This document shows, piece by piece, positions 1-6,436 of a DNA stretch of 8,000 bases (its first letter is position 1; each line of letters starts with the position of its first letter). The DNA is from Caldifarciminota bacterium. GTDB taxonomy: Bacteria; Hydrothermota; Hydrothermia; UBA1063; CAJXJZ01. The stretch is from assembly GCA_027033555.1 (NCBI GenBank), contig JALVLE010000341.1, forward strand, positions 1 to 8,000. Direction: 5' to 3'. The notes beneath the pieces are model-generated. The model was given only the letters and a program-made list of their open reading frames with translations. It had not been told where the DNA came from and ran no database searches. The translations under genes were made by a program, and so were the position numbers.

Positions 1-19
1 AAAATTGCAGAATTATGAC

Positions 20-27
20 GGGAGGTG
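20..27 (+). promoter_or_regulatory. Shine-Dalgarno sequence of the lipoprotein gene
   Basis: GGGAGGTG lies 4 bases before the ATG at 32 (6 bases counted from the GGAGG core). It is near-perfect anti-Shine-Dalgarno complementarity and fixes the start of the lipoprotein gene at the ATG that opens its signal peptide. Confidence 0.85.
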
Positions 28-31
28 AAGC

Positions 32-1483
32 ATGAAGAAAGGGTTGTTAATACTTATTACCTTTTTATTCACCCTTGGGTGTGGTATTTTTGAGGACAGG
101 TATGATTATGAAGGGTGGGATTTAAAAGAGGATGTGAAGGTTCTTAATGAACACAGTGGAGTGGATTCTATTGTGTGGATAGATACAGGGTTGGTAAGGG
201 TTTATTTCAGGAGCCCGACTGACCTGCAGGGGATGTTGGTTACCATTCATCTTGGAGATATAGTATTTTCACCGGTATATTCTGGAGTAATGGGCAGGGT
301 TGTTTCTTTAAAAAGGGAAAGTTCCGGAAATTGTGTTCTTATGGAAACAGAGCCTGTTCCTTTATCGTCTGTCTTCAGCTACCTTTATTCACACGATATG
401 GGAAATGTAAGAATAAGGCTTAAAAATGCCAAAGATGGCAGGATTGAAAAGACAGTTAGTCTTCCTGACAGGTTTTTTACTTTACCTGAAGGCGAAAAGG
501 TATGGATACGTAATCATAAGGCGCATGTTGAAATAACCACTCAAGGGGCAAAAGATGGACATGAGGATGAGTGCTTTGTTATTGATATAAGCCGCTCTTT
601 TAGCGTGGAAATTACCTTTGAAAAAGGTACAACTGTAAAAGCGGAGCTGGAAATTGAAAACGAAGATGTATATACCCCTGAGTTTGCATCTGTTCTTGCC
701 ATGCATGATTTGCAGCTTGATACATTCTCCATGAGGCTTGTTTTGAGGAAAGAGACAGAGCAGTCAATTAAGCTGAAAGGTTTAATAGAAAGTGAAGCAG
801 AGGTAGATAGTACGCTGGTTGAGATTATTAAAGGAAGGCTATCGCCTGTTCTTGATTCTGCAATAGGAAGTGTGTTAAATTCTATTTCAGCAGAGGCGGT
901 TATGCTCCTTCCTCCCCTGGGTCCCATTCCTTTGACTGCAAGGACCAGAATTGGGCCTTTTCTTGATGTTTCTCTCGGCTTTTCTGGAGGATGTGCACTT
1001 CAGAAATTGCAGAGGAAAACAGAGGAGTTCGTATGGGGATTTGAGTACATAGAGGGGGATTTGCATGGTATCAACAATTATTCCTCAAATTCCGTAGAGT
1101 TTCCCCTGTTTGCCACGGTCACAGGGGAGGTTTCCCTTGAACTAAAAGCAGGTCTCAGGTTTGAAAGCAAGGTATTGCTTGCCGATATGGCTGGCCCTGA
1201 ATTTAACATCTCAGGAGGGCCATATATTAATACAGGTCTGGTCTTTTCACCCCCACCTCCCAGGCTCAATTTTGAAGGTGGAGCCTTTGTTAAGGGAGGA
1301 ATTGGCGTTGTGTTTCAGGTCCCCATAGTGGGAACAGAGCTTTTGAGGGCAGAGTTAAGTCTGGAAGGTAAGTGGAAACTGGCAGACTACAGCATGTATT
1401 TGCAGGACTGTCCGGGTAAAGAAAAGGGAGGTTGTTATTATGTTGGTGAATATTATCCCATTGGTGGCAATTCTGGTTATTAA
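32..1483 (+). CDS. putative envelope lipoprotein of unknown function
   Basis: I do not recognise this 483-residue protein. The N-terminus (MKKGLLILITFLFTLGCG) has a basic n-region, a hydrophobic core and a cysteine at residue 17. This reads as a lipoprotein signal, although the lipobox T-L-G-C is non-canonical because -3 is Thr and -2 is Leu. The mature part has no obvious membrane helix. It is mostly alternating beta-type sequence: an acidic, strand-rich region at roughly 30-240, a segment rich in S/E/V around 250-290, then a Gly/Pro-rich beta region from about 290 to 460 (LLPPLGPIPL; PPPP at 407-410). Few catalytic-looking residues stand out, so a structural or binding role is more likely than an enzyme. 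The strong Shine-Dalgarno sequence and signal peptide settle the start. Its last 14 codons overlap the start of the next gene, so the two are probably co-expressed and translationally coupled. A role as accessory or anchor partner for the downstream secreted protein is inferred from position only. Confidence 0.8.
   Translation: MKKGLLILITFLFTLGCGIFEDRYDYEGWDLKEDVKVLNEHSGVDSIVWIDTGLVRVYFRSPTDLQGMLVTIHLGDIVFSPVYSGVMGRVVSLKRESSGNCVLMETEPVPLSSVFSYLYSHDMGNVRIRLKNAKDGRIEKTVSLPDRFFTLPEGEKVWIRNHKAHVEITTQGAKDGHEDECFVIDISRSFSVEITFEKGTTVKAELEIENEDVYTPEFASVLAMHDLQLDTFSMRLVLRKETEQSIKLKGLIESEAEVDSTLVEIIKGRLSPVLDSAIGSVLNSISAEAVMLLPPLGPIPLTARTRIGPFLDVSLGFSGGCALQKLQRKTEEFVWGFEYIEGDLHGINNYSSNSVEFPLFATVTGEVSLELKAGLRFESKVLLADMAGPEFNISGGPYINTGLVFSPPPPRLNFEGGAFVKGGIGVVFQVPIVGTELLRAELSLEGKWKLADYSMYLQDCPGKEKGGCYYVGEYYPIGGNSGY
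1426..1432 (+). promoter_or_regulatory. Shine-Dalgarno sequence inside the lipoprotein gene
   Basis: GGGAGGT lies 7 bases before the ATG at 1440 and within the coding sequence of the upstream lipoprotein gene. It decides the start of the large gene: there is no other ATG in frame just upstream, and the ATG opens a hydrophobic signal segment. It supports the 44-base overlap being real. Confidence 0.8.
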
Positions 1484-4400
1484 TTTTTCTGGTGATCCAA
1501 AGGGATTACCAGAAAAAAGAGATGTGCCCCGTATTGGCTACCCGGATTATTATAAAACTCAGAACTATGTGCGCATTGATACTTTGTACTTTTATGATTT
1601 TGAACCTAATGACAGTGCATGGATTCTAACATATCCATGGGAAATTGGGGAAGTGGGTTATCCGGATACTGTGCATGCATATAGTGGCATAAGGGTACTC
1701 GGCACAGCCCTTAATTCACCATATCCAGATAGCGTAAATGCCAGAGCGGAGATGATGGATTATGTCCATCTTCCCCAGATAAGCCCAAGAGAAAATATTT
1801 ATCTTGAGTTTGAGGAATGGGTGGAGATTGAAACCTATGACTATGCCAGTGTTCAGATATATGCAGATGGCCACTGGCAGGTTGTGGCAGAATATACGGG
1901 CACTTCAGAGGGGTGGAAAAAGAGAAAGATTGACTTAAGCAGGTTCGCTGGCAAGGACATAGTCGTGGGGTTTAATTTTAAGAGTGATGCCTACAATTCC
2001 ATAGAATGTGCAGGCTGGCTCATTGACAATGTAAGCATAGTGGTATATCATCCTGAGGAAATAAGGTTCAGTGTCCTTGGGGTAAATTACAGCGAATTCC
2101 CATATATTTATCTGAATATAGCCCTTGATAGTCTGGGAAACCTTTTGCCGTATGTGAGTGATTCACAGTTTGCTGTGTATGAAAACGGAACAAGGGCTCA
2201 TGATGTGGAGTTCTTTCAGGGAGGCTCTGGTGTATTTAATAAAATGGATATAGTTTTTATGATTGATAATTCTGGAAGCATGAGTGATAACATAGAAATA
2301 GTAAGGCAGAATGTGACAGAGTTTGCAAACAGGATAGTCTCTGCAGGCTATGATTGTAATTTTGCTCTTGTAATATTTGGTTCTGTTACAAATAGTGGAG
2401 AGCCTTATCTTGTGGGAGGTGGGCTTACCCCGAATATTAATGAATTTATATCCTGGCTTTCTTCAATGGGGGCAGAGGGGGGATTTGAACCTGGATGGGA
2501 TGCCATTGTTTATGCTTTAACGCATATAAAATACAGAGCCGAGGCACTGAAAATACTTGTTCTTATGACGGATGAGGATGTGGATGGTGATAATGTAGGC
2601 ACATACAACAAGGCTTACACGTTAAGCTTATTGAAATCCAATTCTGCAATACTTTACTCTTTTATAGCAATAAATGACCCGGCAGAACCTTATTCCTATG
2701 AAGATTATGGCACCCTGGCAGAGGAGACAGGGGGGGAGTATTTTGATATTAACAGTAGTTTTGAAGAAATGTTTACCAATCTCAGTAACAGGTTTAGCTT
2801 TGCTTATCTTAAATATCTGAGCCCCTTAACTGATACTATATTCAATACGAGAAACGTTGTTGTTGAGTTTACCCATGGAAGGGATGTGTATAGAGACTCT
2901 ATTACTTATAACCCGGCTAATATGATAAAGATTATGCCTTATGGTGCCCTGAAGTATGCCCTTGAGCACCAGGAAGCTCTAATGGGCAATCGTCTTGAAT
3001 TTAAAGTTGAAGACAATGCTCCACCTTATGTAGATAAAGGAAGAATAGGCATTAGACCTGATGGAGATACTACATTTACGGGATATTTTTTGTCAAGGGA
3101 TTCTACGGATAACACTTTATGGGCACTTGAGCTGCCTGATTCACTCATTGCAGGGAAAAAGTATCTGGATTTCTATGTGGAGGTAAGCGATTCTTATTCC
3201 AATGCATGGCTCCCCTATACAGGAAATGATTTTATCAGAGTGGCTCTTTCTTCTTATACGCCCCCAAAGATTGTGGTTTTCAATAAAGATTCAGCTGTGG
3301 GCAAGCTTATAGCAATTCCTGTACTGGTGTTCAGCAATAATGGCGTGGACTCTGTCTGGGGACTTATAAAAGAATTGGGAGATATCAATTTTAATGAGGC
3401 AGGCCTTCCCTTTTTTAAAACCACTGTTCGCCAGAGCATTGACACGGTGAGTAAATGGCTGAATGTGAGCTATGATGAAGCAGAAGATTCTATACTCGCA
3501 AGGTTTACATCTTTGGGCGTTTCCCTTTCCCTTGATGACACAGTTTATCTTTCCTTCGTGAATTTGTTCCCTGTGCCAGGAAAAGTTATCACGTACAATT
3601 TTAAAGTCAATGTTATGGATACTTCAGGATTTATTTCCTATGTGCCGGTGGTTGGCTGGTATGAGATAACAATAGCCGCAGAAGAGTTTGCCCTGCCCTA
3701 TGAGGTGTATAAATATGCGCCTGTGCTTGTTTTTGAAAATCACTCCTTATATAAACCGATTCCTGTTGAACTATTCTGGGCAGAAAGCGATATTCAGAAG
3801 GCTACAGGATGTGAGCCTTTCCCTGTCCTTGATATTCCGGAAGACTTTACATCCTGGTATGCCCGGAAGAGAGACAGTTTAAGAGAAGTTTTTAGCAGTC
3901 TCTCTGCAGAGGAAAGGTATTTCCTGAGGTTAAAACGCTTTTATTTACCGGGACATACAAGGAGTTTTGATGTGAAAGAACCCGTTGTTTATGCCTATTA
4001 CACAGTTTATCCAAAGACCATACAGTATTACCTTTTTTATCCTTTCAATGACTTTATAGATTTCCATGAGGGTGATTGGGAAAGAATCATCATATATTTT
4101 GATTCCCCGGCTGATACGATACCTTCTTATGTGGCTGTAAGCTGGCACTATTTCTATAATTTTGACAGTTGGGATGATATAGCAAGAATGAAAGGAACTC
4201 ATCCACTTGTGCTTATAAAGAAAGGTGCCCATAGCATGAGACTTGTAAAAATAAATGAGCAGGTTTCTCATCCTGACCTTGGACCTTTGCGCAGGGCTGT
4301 CACAGCAGTGTATAATGCTATGAGAGATGAGAATACAACGCTTTCTGACGCCTATACAGGGGAGGAGTTATTCAATGCAGCTACCCATCTTGTGGCCTCT

Positions 4401-5408
4401 TTTCCACAGGCCAATTTTAACACATTGGAAGCTATTGGCAGGATGATTCTTAATTTTACATCTTATTCAAATCATTATATTCAAGAAAGGGCAAGGGACA
4501 TTATAGAAAATATTATTGAAGGTGATTTTTCCCCGGGAGACACCCTTTATTCTGAGAACTTTGGTGGCAATGATTACTATAAACTCATGCCTGTTATAGA
4601 TACTATTCTTTTTGATGGAGAGTCTAAAATACAGTGGGGAGCACCTCTTCAAAAGTATGTGGAATACTGGCAGGGAAATATGCCTGTTTCATTTGCTTTC
4701 TCAAAGTATATGTTTACAATTTACCCTGATAATAGCGGATTTGCCATTTTTACCATTGGACCGAGAGGTCCCATAAGAGACGTGACCCTGCCATTTAAAA
4801 CAGTTTACATGGCAAATATCATTCTTCCCCCAGGTTATGAAATTGAGAATATAAAAGAACTTTACAGATATGGGGCTGTGAGAACTACAAGTGCAGATAC
4901 ATTTACGTTGATCTCACAGATACCAGTTGATGTAGATTTAAGGGTTGTTAAGAGGGAAGATAAAGATGCTTCAGAGAAGACTCTTGAGCTTGAGCTTTAT
5001 ACAGGGGATAACTTTTATAAGCAGAAAATAAACTTATATGGTGATGAGGAGAATGTGAGACTGACAATTTCTCGCAGTCCGGATAATTACCCTGAAATGA
5101 TTTCGGTGAGTAATAATGCAGGTGGTTATAAGGTGATACCCTATCCAAATCCTTATAAATTGTCTCGTGGGGCTTTACATTTGAAATGTATGGTGGAAAA
5201 CCCTGATGTGCCAGTAAGGATTATGATTTATGACGAAGCGGGAAATAAGGTTAAGGAACTTGGGTACCATTTTGTGAATAGAAATGAGATTGAAGCGGTG
5301 TGGGATGGCAGGAATGAAAGGGGAATAAAAGTTGCACCCGGTGTTTACTACTATGCTGTTAAAGTAGACAAAAAGTTATACAATGGAATTATAATTGTAC
5401 AAAACTAA
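1440..5408 (+). CDS. secreted multidomain protein: VWA domain, HEGDWE (Vps62-like) domain, C-terminal sorting domain
   Basis: Likely exported surface protein of 1322 residues. Visible parts in order follow. (1) Residues 1-17 form a hydrophobic signal segment, unusual in having no basic n-region. (2) About 50-203 is a jelly-roll domain of the MAM/immune-inhibitor-A type (DFEPNDSAW ... GWKKRKIDLSRFAGKDIVVGFNF ... GWLIDNVSI). (3) About 268-455 is a von Willebrand factor A domain with a full MIDAS: D276-N-S278-G-S280, an integrin-like GGFEPGWDAI loop near 347-356, and D378 in LMTDED. (4) About 460-755 holds beta-sandwich linkers. (5) About 757-1090 resembles Vps62/DUF946-type domains (APVLVF at 760-765; HEGDWE at 876-881; HPLVLIKKGAHS at 921-932; a WG at 1066-1067), interrupted by a helical stretch at about 945-1030. 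(6) About 1229-1322 is a FlgD-Ig/type IX-like sorting domain (YPNPY at 1235-1239; IYDEAGNKVKEL; WDGRNERG; VAPGVYYY). VWA domains of this kind bind ligands through a divalent metal, so an adhesion or binding role is plausible. No protease or hydrolase triad is evident. The start overlaps the lipoprotein gene and has a strong Shine-Dalgarno sequence. The VWA call is firm, the HEGDWE and sorting-domain calls are good, and overall function is unknown. Confidence 0.88.
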   Translation: MLVNIIPLVAILVINFSGDPKGLPEKRDVPRIGYPDYYKTQNYVRIDTLYFYDFEPNDSAWILTYPWEIGEVGYPDTVHAYSGIRVLGTALNSPYPDSVNARAEMMDYVHLPQISPRENIYLEFEEWVEIETYDYASVQIYADGHWQVVAEYTGTSEGWKKRKIDLSRFAGKDIVVGFNFKSDAYNSIECAGWLIDNVSIVVYHPEEIRFSVLGVNYSEFPYIYLNIALDSLGNLLPYVSDSQFAVYENGTRAHDVEFFQGGSGVFNKMDIVFMIDNSGSMSDNIEIVRQNVTEFANRIVSAGYDCNFALVIFGSVTNSGEPYLVGGGLTPNINEFISWLSSMGAEGGFEPGWDAIVYALTHIKYRAEALKILVLMTDEDVDGDNVGTYNKAYTLSLLKSNSAILYSFIAINDPAEPYSYEDYGTLAEETGGEYFDINSSFEEMFTNLSNRFSFAYLKYLSPLTDTIFNTRNVVVEFTHGRDVYRDSITYNPANMIKIMPYGALKYALEHQEALMGNRLEFKVEDNAPPYVDKGRIGIRPDGDTTFTGYFLSRDSTDNTLWALELPDSLIAGKKYLDFYVEVSDSYSNAWLPYTGNDFIRVALSSYTPPKIVVFNKDSAVGKLIAIPVLVFSNNGVDSVWGLIKELGDINFNEAGLPFFKTTVRQSIDTVSKWLNVSYDEAEDSILARFTSLGVSLSLDDTVYLSFVNLFPVPGKVITYNFKVNVMDTSGFISYVPVVGWYEITIAAEEFALPYEVYKYAPVLVFENHSLYKPIPVELFWAESDIQKATGCEPFPVLDIPEDFTSWYARKRDSLREVFSSLSAEERYFLRLKRFYLPGHTRSFDVKEPVVYAYYTVYPKTIQYYLFYPFNDFIDFHEGDWERIIIYFDSPADTIPSYVAVSWHYFYNFDSWDDIARMKGTHPLVLIKKGAHSMRLVKINEQVSHPDLGPLRRAVTAVYNAMRDENTTLSDAYTGEELFNAATHLVASFPQANFNTLEAIGRMILNFTSYSNHYIQERARDIIENIIEGDFSPGDTLYSENFGGNDYYKLMPVIDTILFDGESKIQWGAPLQKYVEYWQGNMPVSFAFSKYMFTIYPDNSGFAIFTIGPRGPIRDVTLPFKTVYMANIILPPGYEIENIKELYRYGAVRTTSADTFTLISQIPVDVDLRVVKREDKDASEKTLELELYTGDNFYKQKINLYGDEENVRLTISRSPDNYPEMISVSNNAGGYKVIPYPNPYKLSRGALHLKCMVENPDVPVRIMIYDEAGNKVKELGYHFVNRNEIEAVWDGRNERGIKVAPGVYYYAVKVDKKLYNGIIIVQN

Positions 5409-5415
5409 AAATAGT

Positions 5416-5423
5416 AGGAGGAG
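5416..5423 (+). promoter_or_regulatory. Shine-Dalgarno sequence of the barrel gene, with tandem ATGATG start
   Basis: AGGAGGAG lies in the 18-base gap between the large gene and the barrel gene. Two start codons follow in tandem, at 5427 and 5430. From the GGAGG core the spacing is 5 bases to the first and 8 to the second, so the second ATG may be the one mainly used; the proteins differ by one Met. Confidence 0.8.
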
Positions 5424-5426
5424 AAC

Positions 5427-6398
5427 ATGATGGTAAGCAAACTTTTTTTCATATTGATAATCAGCACGACAGGAGGGGGAATGGGCAGTTTTACCCATTC
5501 CATAGGAGAGGATTTGAGTACCACAGGGGTTCTGGGAATTCCTTATTCTTATGCTGATTATGCAAATGCCTATTTGCTTACTACTTCAGGTAGCTGGAAT
5601 GGGCACAATTATAACGTATTCAGTACAGGCTTTGTCTCTTCTTACAAGGGGTTATACAAAATCTACAGTTTCTCATTTGCACAGAGAGCGTTTAGCAATA
5701 GGTATTATGTTAGTATGGGCTTTGTAAGAAAGGTTTATGGCAGAATATTGTTAACAGATGAAAATGCTAATATACTGGATAGCATTTCTGTAAGAAGAGA
5801 TGTGTTGGGTGTGGGATTGGTGGTATCTGTGATGAAATATACGTTGTTTGATATATATCGCTCAACTTTAGTGTCAGTAAATTTCAGGCATGTAAGCTCT
5901 TTAAAAGGAAAAGGGAGCGTGTTCCTTGCTCCCGAGAATAGTATAGACATAAGTGCAGGATACGTTGTCGGGAAGGAAGGTTATGCTCGTCCCAGATTTG
6001 CTATAAATGCAGGGTTGAGAGATTTTTTAAGGAAATCGGATGGTAAATTAAGGGTTTTTGATAATGCTGGAACTCGCTATTTTATCAGCTTTTTCACAAA
6101 AGCCTTTGAGCAAAAACTGGGCTTTCACAGACACAGGTTTTTCCTCTCAGGGAATATATCTTTACAGAATGCCTCAGGTATTGAGTTTGGAATTGGTGGG
6201 ATAGCTGAATTTTTCGGAAAACTGGCACTTTCTCTCTCTTACAAAAACAATTCAAGTTTCAAGGCTGGAATTCATTACCTGCCTGAAAAAAGAGACAGGA
6301 TAGGGCTGGACTTCTATGTTAGAAAGAATCCCTATGCAAGTGTTCCTCTGTATATTGTGAACCTAAGTTATGTACTTGACAAAAAGTTTTCCTGGTAA
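5427..6398 (+). CDS. outer-membrane beta-barrel protein, PorV/PorQ-like
   Basis: A 323-residue protein with an N-terminal export signal (about residues 1-20; K5, hydrophobic LFFILIIS, then a Gly-rich GGGMG probable cleavage zone). The rest is alternating aromatic/hydrophobic strands with short polar turns and no cytoplasmic-type domain. It ends in an aromatic residue (FSW), as outer-membrane barrels commonly do for BAM recognition. The stretch at 105-130 (GRILLTDENANILDSISVRRDVLGVG) resembles the loop-strand pattern of the PorV/PorQ/UPF0164 barrels, and the length fits that group. In Bacteroidota, PorV shuttles or retains type IX cargo carrying C-terminal sorting domains, and here the barrel lies 18 bases behind a gene with such a domain. 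That link is inference. It could equally be an unrelated barrel or a PorP/SprF-type protein. It is the last gene of the plus-strand block. The alternative start at 5430 changes only the first Met. Confidence 0.75.
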   Translation: MMVSKLFFILIISTTGGGMGSFTHSIGEDLSTTGVLGIPYSYADYANAYLLTTSGSWNGHNYNVFSTGFVSSYKGLYKIYSFSFAQRAFSNRYYVSMGFVRKVYGRILLTDENANILDSISVRRDVLGVGLVVSVMKYTLFDIYRSTLVSVNFRHVSSLKGKGSVFLAPENSIDISAGYVVGKEGYARPRFAINAGLRDFLRKSDGKLRVFDNAGTRYFISFFTKAFEQKLGFHRHRFFLSGNISLQNASGIEFGIGGIAEFFGKLALSLSYKNNSSFKAGIHYLPEKRDRIGLDFYVRKNPYASVPLYIVNLSYVLDKKFSW

Positions 6399-6436
6399 AA
6401 TTTAAAAAACAATGGAAGGAAGATGTTATAAATCAC
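6399..6436. other. convergent intergenic gap without clear terminator
   Basis: These 38 bases separate the stop codons of the barrel gene (plus) and the xer gene (minus). The stretch is AT-rich (AATTTAAAAAAC), giving a run of six T on the minus strand, but I find no GC-rich inverted repeat before a T-run on either strand. Termination may be Rho-dependent or use structure inside the coding ends. Confidence 0.6.

Noticed and set aside
1..18. Possible tail of an upstream gene (K-I-A-E-L-stop) just before the lipoprotein gene.
   Set aside because: Only five codons are visible and other frames are also open for a few codons, so coding cannot be supported.
541..927. Minus-strand open frame of 128 codons inside the lipoprotein gene.
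   Set aside because: Ser/Thr-rich shadow composition, no ribosome binding site, and opposite a gene with clear start signals.
6376..6401. TTGACA followed by TAAAAT, promoter-like, at the end of the barrel gene.
   Set aside because: The spacer is only 14 bases, the -35 lies inside coding sequence, and it would transcribe antisense into xerD; chance in AT-rich DNA is likely.
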